64,000 bases of DNA from Ramlibacter sp. Leaf400 (GCF_001424545.1 NZ_LMQL01000009.1:248001-312000), one strand, 5' to 3'; shown: positions 6,947 to 16,443, counted from the first letter of the stretch. The notes: a model not told the origin generated them from the letters alone. Numbers and translations are program-made.

Positions 6947-8638
6947 CTACCAGTTGCGAAAGCGCGCCGGCGGCCGGTACAGGCCGCCCGAGGCGTCGAC
7001 CAGGTCCCGCATGGACCGGGCCGCCAGCAGGTTGCGGGTGGCCAGTCGGGCGTCGACGCCCAGGTCCTCGGGCCGCTGGATCACGCCGCGGTCGCGCAGG
7101 TTCTCCACCATGCGGTGGTCGCGCGCCATGCCCACCGGCGTGTAGCCGGCGACGCCGCGAACGGCCTGCTCGCGCTCCTCCTCGTCGCGCACGAGCAGCA
7201 GGTTGGCCAGCCCTTCCTCGGTGAGGATGTGCGTCACGTCGTCGCCGTAGATCATCACGGGCGGCAGTTCCATCCCGGCCTGCTCGGCCAGGCGCCACGC
7301 ATCGAGCCTCTCGACGAAGGCCGGCTGCATGTGCTCGCGGAACGTCTCGACCATCTGCACCACCAGCTTCTGTCCCCGCGGCGCGGCCCCGGCGTGGCCG
7401 CTGGCCTGCTGCTTCTGCCGGCCGGCCTTCAGCCAGGCGGGGCTGGCGTGGCGGCGGCCGCGCGCGTCGGCTCCCATGTTGGGCGCGCCGCCGAAGCCGG
7501 CGATGCGCCCGAGCGTCGCGGTGGAGCTGTTGGCGGCCAGGTCGACCTGCAGTGTCGAGCCGATGAACAGGTCGCAGGCGTAATGGCCCGCCGCCTGGCA
7601 GAACGCGCGATTGCTGCGCATGCTGCCGTCCGGCCCGGTGAAGAACACGTCGCTGCGGGCGCGCAGGTAGTTCTCCATGCCCACCTCGGAGCCGAAGGAA
7701 TGCACCGATTCCACCCAGCCGGCCTCGATGGCGGGGATCAGCGCCGGATGCGGGTTGAGCGCCCAGTGCCTGCAGATCTTCCCCTTCAGGCCCAGCGACT
7801 CGCCGTACGTGGGCAGCAGCAGCTCGATCGCCGCGGTGTCGAAGCCGATGCCGTGGTTCAGGCGCTGCACGCCGTATTCGGCGTAGATGCCCTTGATCGC
7901 CATCATGGCCATCAGCACCTGGATCTCGGAGATCTGCGCCGGGTCGCGGGTGAACAGCGGCTCGATGAAGTGCGGACGCGGACTGGGGATCACGAAGTCG
8001 ACCCAGCCGCCCGGGATGTCGACGCGCGGCACGGTGTCGACCAGCTCGTTGACCTGCGCGATCACGATGCCGCCGCGGAAGGCCGTGGCCTCGACGATGG
8101 CAGGCGTGTCCTCCGTGTTCGGGCCGGTGTAGAGGTTGCCGTCCCTGTCGGCGGCCTGGGCGCAGACCAGCGCGACGTTCGGCGTCAGGTCGACAAAGTA
8201 GCGCGCGAACAGCTCCAGGTAGGTGTGGATCGCGCCGATCCGGATCTGGCCCGCGGCGACCATGCGCGCCAGCCGGGCGCTCTGCGGGCCGGAGAAGGAA
8301 AAATCCAGCCGCGAGGCGATGCCGTTCTCGAACACGTCGAGGTGCTGCGGCAGCGCCAGGACCGACTGCACCAGGTGCAGGTCGTGCACCCGTGCCGGGT
8401 CCAGCCTGGCCAGCGCCTCGGCCAGGAAGTCGGCCTGCTTCTGGTTGTTGCCTTCCAGGCAGACGCGGTCGCCGGGCTCGATGGCGGACTCGAGCAGGTC
8501 GACCACCAGGTCCGCCGGCACCACCTTGCCGGCGGCGTGGCCCGCCAGGCGCTCGCCGGCGCGCAGCAGCCGGCTCTGGCGGTTGCGCGCGCGGGTGTCC
8601 CAGGCGCTGGTGGGCATGGTGCTCGTCAGGGCGTCCAT
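6947..8638 (-). CDS. mdcA: malonate decarboxylase alpha subunit MdcA (acetyl-S-ACP:malonate ACP transferase)
   Basis: A 563-residue CoA-transferase-fold protein that exchanges acetyl for malonyl on the carrier protein, the first step of each catalytic turn. Recognisable segments include GDRVCLEGNNQKQADFLAEAL near the N-terminus and GFGGAPNMGADARGRRHASPAW in the middle. Length matches family members (~550). Its ATG directly follows the stop of the Bug receptor gene (TGAATG), tying solute capture to the enzyme in one transcript. Confidence 0.95.
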   Translation of the reverse strand: MDALTSTMPTSAWDTRARNRQSRLLRAGERLAGHAAGKVVPADLVVDLLESAIEPGDRVCLEGNNQKQADFLAEALARLDPARVHDLHLVQSVLALPQHLDVFENGIASRLDFSFSGPQSARLARMVAAGQIRIGAIHTYLELFARYFVDLTPNVALVCAQAADRDGNLYTGPNTEDTPAIVEATAFRGGIVIAQVNELVDTVPRVDIPGGWVDFVIPSPRPHFIEPLFTRDPAQISEIQVLMAMMAIKGIYAEYGVQRLNHGIGFDTAAIELLLPTYGESLGLKGKICRHWALNPHPALIPAIEAGWVESVHSFGSEVGMENYLRARSDVFFTGPDGSMRSNRAFCQAAGHYACDLFIGSTLQVDLAANSSTATLGRIAGFGGAPNMGADARGRRHASPAWLKAGRQKQQASGHAGAAPRGQKLVVQMVETFREHMQPAFVERLDAWRLAEQAGMELPPVMIYGDDVTHILTEEGLANLLLVRDEEEREQAVRGVAGYTPVGMARDHRMVENLRDRGVIQRPEDLGVDARLATRNLLAARSMRDLVDASGGLYRPPARFRNW

Positions 8639-9604
8639 TCAGTCGATCTTGATCTGCGCCGTGCGGGCCACGTCGGCCCAGCGCTTCGTCTCGCCCGCCA
8701 CGAACTCGCCGAAGGCCGGGCCGTACAGGCTGGGGGCTTCGGCCCCGAGGCCGGCCCAGGTCTTCACCAGGTCCGCGCCCGCGAACGCCTTCTTCATCTC
8801 GTCCACCATCCGGTCCACCACCGGCTTGGGCGTGTTCTTGGGCGCCCACAGGCCGTACCAGGTGGACACCTGGTAGTCCGGGACGCCGGCTTCGACGGTG
8901 GTGGGGATGTCGGGGAAGCCGGGCGCGCGGCGGGTGCTCGCCACCGCCAGCGCCTTGAGCTTGCCGCCGCGGATGTGGTTGGCCGAGGAGCCCAGGCCAT
9001 CGAACATCAGGTCGACCTGGCCGCCGATCAGGTCCTGCAGCGCGGGGCCCGCGCCCTTGTACGGCACGTGGCCCATGGTCGTCTTGGTCTGGATCTTGAA
9101 CAGCTCGCCGGCCAGGTGGTGCGACGTGCCGTTGCCGGCCGAAGCGTAGTTCAGCTTCCCGGCCTGCGCCTGCGCCAGCAGGGCCTTGAGGTCCCGGCCC
9201 GGCACGCGTTGCGGGTTGACGATGACCACCTGCGGCACGCTGGCGATCAGGGCCACGGGGACGAAGTCGTTGGCCAGGCTGTAGTCGAGCTTGGGGTAGA
9301 CGGAGGGGGCGATCGCGTGGTGCACCGCGCCCATGAACCAGGTGTAGCCGTCCGGTGCCGCCCGTGCGGCCAGGGTCGCGCCGATGTTGCCGCCGGCGCC
9401 GCCGCGGTTGTCGACGATCACCTGCTGGCCCAGCTGCTTCGTGAGCTGCGCGAACAGCGGACGCGCGAAGGCGTCGGTGCCGCCGCCCGCCGGGAACGGG
9501 ACCACGACCGTGATCGGCTTGGTCGGCCAGGCCTGCGCCGCGGCCGGCGCCTGAGCCAGGGCGGCGCAGGCCGCGGTGGCGATGATGGTCAGAGCTTTTC
9601 GCAT
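8639..9604 (-). CDS. Bug-type TTT periplasmic receptor heading the malonate decarboxylase operon
   Basis: 321 residues with a signal peptide (MRKALTIIATAACAALAQAPAAAQA) and the Bug fold: PITVVVPFPAGGGTD, GQQVIVDNRGGAGG, APDGYTW and HVPYKGAGPALQDLIGG. Such proteins bind small carboxylates for tripartite tricarboxylate transporters. GGAGA precedes the ATG at 9604. As the first gene of the mdc operon it probably binds malonate or a related dicarboxylate. No TctA/TctB membrane genes and no mdcF, mdcL or mdcM lie nearby. The ligand is inferred from context only. Confidence 0.9.
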   Translation of the reverse strand: MRKALTIIATAACAALAQAPAAAQAWPTKPITVVVPFPAGGGTDAFARPLFAQLTKQLGQQVIVDNRGGAGGNIGATLAARAAPDGYTWFMGAVHHAIAPSVYPKLDYSLANDFVPVALIASVPQVVIVNPQRVPGRDLKALLAQAQAGKLNYASAGNGTSHHLAGELFKIQTKTTMGHVPYKGAGPALQDLIGGQVDLMFDGLGSSANHIRGGKLKALAVASTRRAPGFPDIPTTVEAGVPDYQVSTWYGLWAPKNTPKPVVDRMVDEMKKAFAGADLVKTWAGLGAEAPSLYGPAFGEFVAGETKRWADVARTAQIKID

Positions 9605-9709
9605 CGGCTGTCTCCTCGAAAGGGGTTCGGTGGTCAAATCTTCGGCCAGGCCCCCGGCGAAAGCCATTCGCATTGGGTTGAGGCGCCTTCACCCTGCATT
9701 GAGGACAGC

Positions 9710-10621
9710 TTGGTCAACCTGAACCGCTTCGATCTCGTGACCCTGCGCCTGCTGGTCGCCGTCATCGACGCCGGCAGCCTGACCGCGGGAGCGGACCGGT
9801 TCGGCATCTCGCTCGCGGCGGCGAGCAAGCGCATCAGCGAGCTGGAGCAGCACTGCGGCGTCACGCTGCTGCAGCGCAGCCAGCGCGGGGTGACGGCGAC
9901 GGCGGCGGGCCAGACGGTGCACCGCCACGCCATCGAGGTGATCGCCCGGCTGGAGCAGCTGGCGCAGGCGGTCGACGACCTGCAGTCCGGCGCCGCCGGC
10001 CACCTGCGGCTGTGCGCCAACCCTTCGGCCCTGGGCGGCTTCCTGCCCGGCCTGCTGGCGCGGTATGCCGAGCGCTATCCGAGCGTGCGGATCGACCTGG
10101 AGGACACGCTCAGCGAGGACGGCGTGCGTGCGGTGCAGAGCGGCGCCGCCGAACTGGCCGTGGTCGGCGACAACGTCCCGCACGAGGGGCTGGAGACCTT
10201 CGTCTGCGACGTGGACGAGCTGGTCCTGCTCGCGCCGCAGGGCCACCCGCTGGCCGGGCTGTCGTCGGTGCCGATGGAGCAGGCGCTGTCCTTCGACCTG
10301 GTGGCCCTGGCCCGCAGTGCCTCGCTCACGCGCCGGGTGATCTCGGCGGCGGAAGCCGCGGGGAAGACGGTGCGCATCCGCGTCCAGGTGCGCAGCTTCG
10401 ACTCGATGTGCCGCATGGTGGCGCGCGGTCTCGGCATCGCGATCCTGCCGCGGGCCGCGGCGGCGCTCTATGCGGATGCGCTGGGCTTGTCCGTGGCGCC
10501 GCTGGCGGGCGCCGACGTGCAGCGACGGCTGCTGCTGGCGATGCGCCAGCGATCGCAGCTGGCGCCCTCGGCCCTGGCGCTGGTGGAGATGATCGAGGCT
10601 GGACGCGGCTCATCCATGTAA
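9710..10621 (+). CDS. LysR-family regulator divergent from the mdc operon
   Basis: 303 residues with an N-terminal winged HTH (~4-62; GSLTAGADRFGISLAAASKRISELE) and a LysR substrate-binding domain (~88-295). The start is the TTG at 9710 with GAGGA five bases upstream; the same frame is open far upstream but lies antisense to mdc genes. Divergent placement 105 bases from the Bug/mdc operon argues for control of malonate use, the role of MdcR elsewhere, probably with malonate or acetyl derivatives as effector. I could not identify a convincing T-N11-A site in the spacer. Confidence 0.88.
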   Translation: MVNLNRFDLVTLRLLVAVIDAGSLTAGADRFGISLAAASKRISELEQHCGVTLLQRSQRGVTATAAGQTVHRHAIEVIARLEQLAQAVDDLQSGAAGHLRLCANPSALGGFLPGLLARYAERYPSVRIDLEDTLSEDGVRAVQSGAAELAVVGDNVPHEGLETFVCDVDELVLLAPQGHPLAGLSSVPMEQALSFDLVALARSASLTRRVISAAEAAGKTVRIRVQVRSFDSMCRMVARGLGIAILPRAAAALYADALGLSVAPLAGADVQRRLLLAMRQRSQLAPSALALVEMIEAGRGSSM

Positions 10622-10642
10622 TGGCTGCTGGACCACCGCTCC

Positions 10643-11620
10643 TCACTCCACCGTCACCTTCGCATCCCGGATCACCTTTCGCCAGCGGGCAGTCTCGCCC
10701 CGGATGAAGCGCGACGCGGCATCGGGTGCGCTGGCCACTGCCGACAGGCCGAGCTCAACGAAGCGGCTGCCGACGTCCGGCTGGCGGATGGCGGCGACCA
10801 GCGACTCATTGAGCGCGTTGACGACTTCGGGCGGCGTGCCGGGCGGCGCGACGACCGCGTACCAGGTCACGGCCTGCATCTGCGGCAATCCGATCTCGGC
10901 GAAGGTGGGAACGTCGGGCAGCGAACCCGCACGCCTGGCGTCCGCGACGGCCAGGATCCGGACCTTGCCGGCCTTGTGCAGCGCCATGGTCGCGCTGAGG
11001 TTGGTGAAGAACACGTCGACCTGGCCCGCCGCCAGGTCCGCCATCGCCGGGGTGTCGCCGCGGTAGGGGACGTGGATCATCTCGGCGCCCGCCGCGGTCT
11101 CGAACAGCTTGGCCGTCAGGTGCGAGGTGGTGCCGTTGCCCTGGGACGCGTAGCTCACCTTGCCTGCGTTCGCCTTCGCGTAGGAGACGAATTCCTGGGC
11201 CGTGCGGACCGGCAGCTTCGGGCCGGTGACCAGGGCGTTCGGGACCTCGGCGATCACCGTCACCGGCACCCACTTGTCCGGGTCGAACGCCAGCTTGGGA
11301 TAGAGGCTCTGGTTGACCGAAACAGGCCCCGGTGACGACAGCAGCAGCGTGTGGCCGTCCGCTTCGGACTTGAACACCGAATCGGCACCGACATTGCCGC
11401 CGGCGCCGGTGCGGTTCTCGACCAGCACGCCCTGCGGGAAACGGGTCCGCAGCTTGTCGGCCAGCACGCGCGCGAGCACATCGGCTGTTCCGCCAGCCGC
11501 GAACGGCACGACGACACGCAGCGGCCTGGTGCCGAGCTCGGCCGCGGCCGCGCCGTTGCAGGCGAGGGACAGCAGCATCGCGCCAAGCGCCGCGCGGCGG
11601 CCGATCGATCCGGTTTTCAT
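10643..11620 (-). CDS. Bug-type TTT periplasmic receptor
   Basis: 325 residues; signal peptide ends near AAAAELG (~residue 27). Bug hallmarks are VVVPFAAGGTADVLAR, VLVENRTGAGGNVGADSVFKSEADGHTLLLSSPG and HVPYRGDTPAMADLAAGQVDVFF. AAGGAAAG precedes the start. It is convergent with the LysR gene at 9710 and has no enzyme partner on its strand, so the ligand cannot be guessed. It is more divergent from the other six receptors here in its PDGYT segment (EADGHTL). Confidence 0.9.
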   Translation of the reverse strand: MKTGSIGRRAALGAMLLSLACNGAAAAELGTRPLRVVVPFAAGGTADVLARVLADKLRTRFPQGVLVENRTGAGGNVGADSVFKSEADGHTLLLSSPGPVSVNQSLYPKLAFDPDKWVPVTVIAEVPNALVTGPKLPVRTAQEFVSYAKANAGKVSYASQGNGTTSHLTAKLFETAAGAEMIHVPYRGDTPAMADLAAGQVDVFFTNLSATMALHKAGKVRILAVADARRAGSLPDVPTFAEIGLPQMQAVTWYAVVAPPGTPPEVVNALNESLVAAIRQPDVGSRFVELGLSAVASAPDAASRFIRGETARWRKVIRDAKVTVE

Positions 11621-11718
11621 GGAGCTTTCCTTCAGGGGTCCGACATCGAAAAGGCGCCGGGTGCCCGCAGGTTATCCGACCGCCGGGGAGCAGCCGTCCA
11701 CCCAGGGACAATGCGTGC

Positions 11719-12738
11719 ATGTCGAACGCCGCCCTGCAGTCGCTGCAGATCCAGCCTTGCGCCACCGACCCCGTGCTGGCGCAGCAGCAGACGCGCTTCA
11801 ACGCCCTGGTGCGACAGCTCGAGCTTGGGCGTGCTGCACTCGCCGGGTGGAAGGAGCGGATCGACCGCTACCACCAGGCCGTCGAGCCTGTCCGTCGAGA
11901 GCTGCATGCGGCCTGGCGGCAATGGGCGTTCGCGCTCGACCACGCCGGCCTGCAGCCTGGGCTGACGCGCGCCGAACGTGCGCAGCTGGACGAGCTGCTG
12001 CGGGAAGCGACGACGGCCCTCCTGGAGGTGGAGGACGATGCCGGGCTCGAGGAACTCGCGCGCCGGCATGAGGAAGGTTCGTCTTGCGCGCAGTCGGGCC
12101 GGGAAGATGCCGCTGATGAAGCCGGCGATGAAGAACTTCCCGAAGAGGACCCGGCGCAGGACTGGGAGCAACAGGCTGCCCGCGCCTCGGCCCAGCGAGC
12201 GGAATGGGCGGCGAAGCGACGCACCGCCAGTGCACGGAAGCGGCGCCAGCAGGCGGCGCAGGAGGTGTCCCGGTCGCTGCGCGACGTGTACCGCCGGCTC
12301 GCCAGTGCCCTCCACCCGGACCGCGAGCCGGATGCACGGCAGCGTGGGCGCAAGACGGCGCTCATGCAGCAGGCCAACCAGGCGTACGCGGAAGGGAACC
12401 TGCTGGCCCTGCTGGAGTTGCAGTTGCAGGCCGAAGAGGTCGACGCGGCGCACCTGGCCGGCGTGGACCCGCGGCGCCTGCAGCACTACGTCACCGTGCT
12501 GCAGGAGCAATTGACGGACCTGCAGTCGGAGACGCGGCGGCTGGAGACCGGATTTCGTGCCGCCGTGGGCGTCGCGCCCGGATGGGGGCTTCAGCCGCGG
12601 CGGGCCGATCGGCTCATCTCGTCGGAGGCCCAGAGGTTGCGGGGCGAGTTGCAACTGCTGCAGCGCCAGACCAGGTTGCTGGGGGACCTGGAGGCGACGA
12701 AAACCTGGCTGCGGGAGGTCCGCAGCGCCAGGCACTAG
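11719..12738 (+). CDS. J-domain-like coiled-coil protein
   Basis: 339 residues. The middle (about 193-240) resembles a J domain: SLRDVYRRLASALHPDREPD contains the HPD tripeptide, followed by KTALMQQANQAYAEGNLLALLEL. Flanking regions are predicted coiled coil, with an acidic linker around 120-155 (EDAADEAGDEELPEEDP). J proteins stimulate DnaK ATPase, but here the domain is internal, so it is probably a specialised co-chaperone. A GACAAT hexamer lies exactly -12 to -7 of the ATG and there is no Shine-Dalgarno sequence, suggesting a leaderless mRNA. Confidence 0.75.
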   Translation: MSNAALQSLQIQPCATDPVLAQQQTRFNALVRQLELGRAALAGWKERIDRYHQAVEPVRRELHAAWRQWAFALDHAGLQPGLTRAERAQLDELLREATTALLEVEDDAGLEELARRHEEGSSCAQSGREDAADEAGDEELPEEDPAQDWEQQAARASAQRAEWAAKRRTASARKRRQQAAQEVSRSLRDVYRRLASALHPDREPDARQRGRKTALMQQANQAYAEGNLLALLELQLQAEEVDAAHLAGVDPRRLQHYVTVLQEQLTDLQSETRRLETGFRAAVGVAPGWGLQPRRADRLISSEAQRLRGELQLLQRQTRLLGDLEATKTWLREVRSARH

Positions 12739-12775
12739 GCACCAGGCGCACGGCCACCCCAGCAGCACCGGGGCC

Positions 12776-13663
12776 TTACGTGCTCGATGCCTGGTAGATG
12801 CTGGCGATGGACGCGTCCAGCGTCCGGTTGAACTCCTCCTCGCCCTGCTGCGCCGTGAGCCCCTCGGTCAGCGCCCGCGAAAAGCTCGCGATCACGCCAG
12901 GGTTGCGCGCCAGCAGCCTGTTCGCCTCCTCGCGCGAATAGCCCCCGGAGAGCGCGACCACTCGCAGCACTTTCGGATGCGCCACGAGATCCGAATAGAA
13001 ATCGTCGACGGAGGGGATGGTCAGCTTCAGCATCACCTGCTGCTGCGGCCCGAGCGTGTCCAGGTGCTTGAGCAGGGCCGCCTTGAGCAGCCGCTCCGCG
13101 CCCGGCTTGTCCGGCGCATGGATGTCGACCTCCGGCTCCAGGATCGGCATGAGGCCGGCCGCCAGGATCTGCTGGCCGATGTTGAACTGCTGCCTGACCA
13201 CGTCCTCGATGCCCCGGGCGTCGGCCTGCTTCACGACCGATCGCATCTTGGTCCCGAAGATTCCTTTGCCCTTGGCGCGCGCGAGCAGGGCGTCGAGGTT
13301 GGGCATCGCCTTCATCACCTGCACGCCGTTGGCCTCGTCGGCCAGGCCCCTGTCGACCTTCAGGAACGGAACGACCTGCCTGGCGGACCAGAGGTAGTCG
13401 GCGCTTGCGCGCCCCTCGATCTCGCGGTCCATGGTCTGTTCGAACAGGATCACGCCCAGGATGCGGTCGCCGGTGAACGCCGGGCTCGTGATGATGCGGG
13501 CGCGCATCGCGTGCACCAGGTCGAACATCTGCTGGTCGCCCGCATAGGCCTCGGGCTTGATGCCGTACAGGCTCAGCGCCTTGGGCGTGCTGCCCCCGCT
13601 CTGGTCGAGCGCGGCAATGAAGCCCTTGGCGGATCGGACCTTCTCAAGCTGCTGCGGATTCAT
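12776..13663 (-). CDS. class I fructose-bisphosphate aldolase
   Basis: 295 residues; Schiff-base aldolase splitting fructose 1,6-bisphosphate into DHAP and glyceraldehyde 3-phosphate. The N-terminus has [17 protein letters not shown], then [22 protein letters not shown], and [13 protein letters not shown] with the likely active-site lysine, then [14 protein letters not shown] binding phosphate. The ATG at 13663 is preceded by CGGAG and leaves a family-normal length; the ORF continues upstream without coding character. It is monocistronic and convergent with the J-domain gene. Confidence 0.93.
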   Translation of the reverse strand: MNPQQLEKVRSAKGFIAALDQSGGSTPKALSLYGIKPEAYAGDQQMFDLVHAMRARIITSPAFTGDRILGVILFEQTMDREIEGRASADYLWSARQVVPFLKVDRGLADEANGVQVMKAMPNLDALLARAKGKGIFGTKMRSVVKQADARGIEDVVRQQFNIGQQILAAGLMPILEPEVDIHAPDKPGAERLLKAALLKHLDTLGPQQQVMLKLTIPSVDDFYSDLVAHPKVLRVVALSGGYSREEANRLLARNPGVIASFSRALTEGLTAQQGEEEFNRTLDASIASIYQASST

Positions 13664-13782
13664 GGGCGGTCTCCGGAGTGAGTGAAAAGCCGGTCCATTT
13701 TGCGCACGAATCCGGTGCCGGTGCGCTGCCGGTTCCATCGATGAGCTCGGGCACCAGCGGGTCCGGGTTTAACCTGCACGCC

Positions 13783-14532
13783 ATGAACATCGCCATCACG
13801 GATGCGGACGGCCTGCGCCTGCTGCAATTGGGAGGCACGCCATGGTGCCAGGGGGCGATGCGGCTGGATGCACCGGACCAGCTGGAGCTGGAGTACGCGG
13901 TGCACATGTTCGGCTGGCTGCTCTTCCACGACGTCGACCGTCTGGAAGGCAAGCGCCTCGTCACCCTGGGCCTGGGCGCCGGCTCGCTGACGCGCTTCGC
14001 GCATCGCGTGCTGGGGATGCCGTCGGTGGCCGTGGAGATCGACGCGGACGTGATCGACGCCTGCCGCACGCACTTCCTGCTGCCGCCGGACGGCGACGGC
14101 CTGCGCGTGGTGCACGCGGACGCGCGCGACTTCGTCCGGCAGGCGCGCAACCGCCGCCGCTTCGACGTGCTGCAGGTGGACGCTTACGACGCCTGGGTGG
14201 ACAGGCCCGTCCTGGACACCGAAGCCTTCCACAGGGACTGCCGCGCCTGCCTGCGCGAGGGCGGCACGGTCGCGGTCAACCTGATCGGCCACGCGCTGGA
14301 CCTGCAGGCCAGCGTGGCCCGCATCCGCGCCGGCCTGCAGCCAGGCACCGTCTGGCAGTTCCCCCCCGTGGATGGAGGCAATGTGGTCGTCATCGCGCAC
14401 TGCGGGGACACGCCAGGCGAAGACGTGCTGGCCGCACGCGCCGCGACGATCGAGCGGCGCTGGGGGCTGGCGGCGTCGGAATGGCTGGCCATGGCCCGGC
14501 GGTCGCCGGGCGCCCTTCAGGCAAACGGGTAA
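13783..14532 (+). CDS. spermidine-synthase-like methyltransferase-fold protein
   Basis: 249 residues with a spermidine synthase fold: LVTLGLGAGSLTRFAHRV (nucleotide loop), VAVEIDADVIDACR, VVHADARDFV and FDVLQVDAYDA. It lacks the N-terminal tetramerisation strands of true SpeE, and many such proteins in this order have unknown substrates. Starts are possible at 13678 (GTG), 13741 and 13783. I choose 13783 because the upstream segment looks non-coding and a TAACCT hexamer sits at -13 to -8, as in other genes here without a Shine-Dalgarno. Confidence 0.8.
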   Translation: MNIAITDADGLRLLQLGGTPWCQGAMRLDAPDQLELEYAVHMFGWLLFHDVDRLEGKRLVTLGLGAGSLTRFAHRVLGMPSVAVEIDADVIDACRTHFLLPPDGDGLRVVHADARDFVRQARNRRRFDVLQVDAYDAWVDRPVLDTEAFHRDCRACLREGGTVAVNLIGHALDLQASVARIRAGLQPGTVWQFPPVDGGNVVVIAHCGDTPGEDVLAARAATIERRWGLAASEWLAMARRSPGALQANG

Positions 14533-14565
14533 CGGCGCCGGGTCCCCTCCGCCCGGATCGGGCTG

Positions 14566-15837
14566 CTAGCCGCCGCTGCCCTGCGGACCGTCGCCCTGCT
14601 TCGCCGCCGCGGCGCGCAGCTTGTCCTTCTTGCTCGGCCGCTTGCCCTTGATGCCGCCGGCGCCTGCGTCCGCCCGCTCGGGCGGCTCCACCTGCACGGG
14701 CTCGAAGCCGGCGACCTGCTCGCGCGCCAGGCGCACCTCCTGGCGCTTCTCGATCAGGCGCATGTGCGCCTCGGTGGCGGCGCTGACGAAGCTGACCGCG
14801 ATGCCGTTCGCGCCCGCGCGTGCCGTGCGGCCGATGCGGTGCACGTAGTCGTCGGGGGAGCGCGGCAGGTCGTAGTTGACCACCACGGAAAGCCCGGGCA
14901 CGTCGATGCCGCGGGCGGCCAGGTCGGTCGTCACGAGCACGTCCACGGCGCCTTCGCGCAGGTCCTGCAGTACGCGCGTGCGCAGCGACTGGCTCATCTC
15001 GCCGTGGAACGCCGCCGCCGGGACGCCCCGGCTGGCCAGCTTGTGCGCGACGTGCTCGGTGGCGTAGCGGGTCGCGACGAACACCAGCACGCGGCGCCAG
15101 GCGCCCTGCAGCACGAGGTGGCGCAACAGCTCGGCCCGGCGGGAGGCGTCGACCGCGATCGTCCTCTGTTCGATCTCCGGTACGGCCTCGACCTGCGAAG
15201 CGGCCGCCACGCGCACCGCGTCGTGCAGCAGGGTGTCGGCCAGGGCCTGCACGTCCGGCGGGAACGTCGCGGAAAACAGCAGGTTCTGGCGCTGCGCCGG
15301 CAGCGCGGCCAGCACGCGTTCGCGCTCGGCGGCGAAGCCCAGGTCCAGCAGGCGATCGGCCTCGTCGAGCACCAGCGCCTGGACGCCGTCCAGGCGCACC
15401 GCATTGCGATCGAGAAGGTCGAGCAGGCGCCCCGGCGTCGCGACGACGATGTCGGCGCCGCCGCGCAGCCGCAACATCTGCACGTTCACCGACACGCCGC
15501 CGTGGACCACCGCGATCTTCAGGGGCCGCGCCGGGGAACCGCCCAGGCGCAGGAACACCTCGCCGACCTGCGCCGCCAGTTCGCGCGTGGGCACCAGCAC
15601 GAGCACGCGCACGCGCCGGAACCCCTGGCCCCGGGCCAGGAACCGCTGCAGCAGCGGCAGCGCGAAGGCCGCGGTCTTGCCCGAGCCGGTGGGCGCCAGG
15701 CCGAGCAGGTCCTGCCCGCGCAGCAGCGGCGGGATGGCCTCCACCTGGATCGGCGAAGGCGTGGTGAAGCCCGCCTGCGCGCACACCTGCGCGAGCGCTG
15801 GGGACAGACCCAGGGACGCAAACGTCGGGGCGCTCAT
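14566..15837 (-). CDS. DEAD-box ATP-dependent RNA helicase (RhlE-like)
   Basis: 423 residues with the full motif set: Q motif region FTTPSPIQ, Walker A APTGSGKT (48-55), PTRELA, ATPGRLLD, DEAD (158-161), SATF, TDLAARGID and HRIGRTAR. The C-terminal tail is short and lysine-rich (KGKRPSKKDKLRAAAAK), typical of RhlE-type enzymes that remodel RNA in ribosome assembly or decay. The ATG at 15837 opens MSAPTFASLGLSP; the 35 residues upstream in frame look non-native. Confidence 0.95.
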   Translation of the reverse strand: MSAPTFASLGLSPALAQVCAQAGFTTPSPIQVEAIPPLLRGQDLLGLAPTGSGKTAAFALPLLQRFLARGQGFRRVRVLVLVPTRELAAQVGEVFLRLGGSPARPLKIAVVHGGVSVNVQMLRLRGGADIVVATPGRLLDLLDRNAVRLDGVQALVLDEADRLLDLGFAAERERVLAALPAQRQNLLFSATFPPDVQALADTLLHDAVRVAAASQVEAVPEIEQRTIAVDASRRAELLRHLVLQGAWRRVLVFVATRYATEHVAHKLASRGVPAAAFHGEMSQSLRTRVLQDLREGAVDVLVTTDLAARGIDVPGLSVVVNYDLPRSPDDYVHRIGRTARAGANGIAVSFVSAATEAHMRLIEKRQEVRLAREQVAGFEPVQVEPPERADAGAGGIKGKRPSKKDKLRAAAAKQGDGPQGSGG

Positions 15838-16012
15838 GGTGAACGGTGCAGCGAGGGGCCGGCCAAGGGAGTCCTTCACGGAGGCGGTGAATTGCGCATT
15901 GTCATGGCTGAGTCTCGCTGTCCCTGGCCCCGCGAGCGGCACCTACAACGGTCCTGCGTCTTCGTCGCACGCGGGATCGCACTCTTCATGTCACTGGAAC
16001 CGACTTGTCCGT

Positions 16013-16363
16013 TCAGGATTCCTGGAACATCCGCAAGTCGAGCGGCCACTCGTTGCCCAGCCAGTAGGCGTGGTCGGTGTGGTCCTTGAGTTCGTCTCCG
16101 CTCAGCCCGTGAACGAACACGTCGAGGCCGCCGCGGTGTTCGTCGAGCCAGGGCACCACGCGATCGAACTCGGCCGCCGAGAAGGCAAGCTGGCAACTCC
16201 ACCGCGGATGCGGCCCCACCAGCTTCTCGTGCACGCGGCCCACCGCCACCTTGAACAGGCGGCCAGCCTCTTCGCACAGGGCACGCGCCTGCCCGACCGT
16301 GCCGGCGTCGAAGTACACATGCGCGTGGTAGGCCGGGTGGAGGTTGACGGGGCGGCGCGGCAT
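16013..16363 (-). CDS. DOPA 4,5-dioxygenase family protein
   Basis: 116 residues matching the small DOPA 4,5-dioxygenase-like family: NLHPAYHAHVYFD at the start, GRVHEKLVGPHPRWSCQLAF, then a C-terminal FVHGLSGDELKDHTDHAYWLG. The histidines in YHAH and VGPHP are the probable metal ligands. Physiological substrate in bacteria is not known. An upstream in-frame ATG at 16429 exists. I prefer 16363 because CACAAT sits at -13 to -8 and the conserved N-terminus begins there. Confidence 0.85.
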   Translation of the reverse strand: MPRRPVNLHPAYHAHVYFDAGTVGQARALCEEAGRLFKVAVGRVHEKLVGPHPRWSCQLAFSAAEFDRVVPWLDEHRGGLDVFVHGLSGDELKDHTDHAYWLGNEWPLDLRMFQES

Positions 16364-16443
16364 GCACGCGATTGTGGCCCGTCGATCCTCCTGCTGTTGC
16401 AAGTGCAAACACGACAGGACCTGCGCCATGACAAAGTCGGCTT

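Noticed and set aside
5712-9692. 1326-codon open frame on the minus strand spanning several mdc genes
   Set aside because: Only its 3' end (mdcD) is real; the rest is a Gly/Arg/Pro-rich shadow of mdcA and the Bug gene, caused by few stop codons in high-GC DNA.
6638-10621. 1327-codon plus-strand open frame
   Set aside because: Only the last 303 codons (LysR) show protein-like composition and motifs; the remainder is antisense to mdcD, mdcC, mdcA and the receptor gene.
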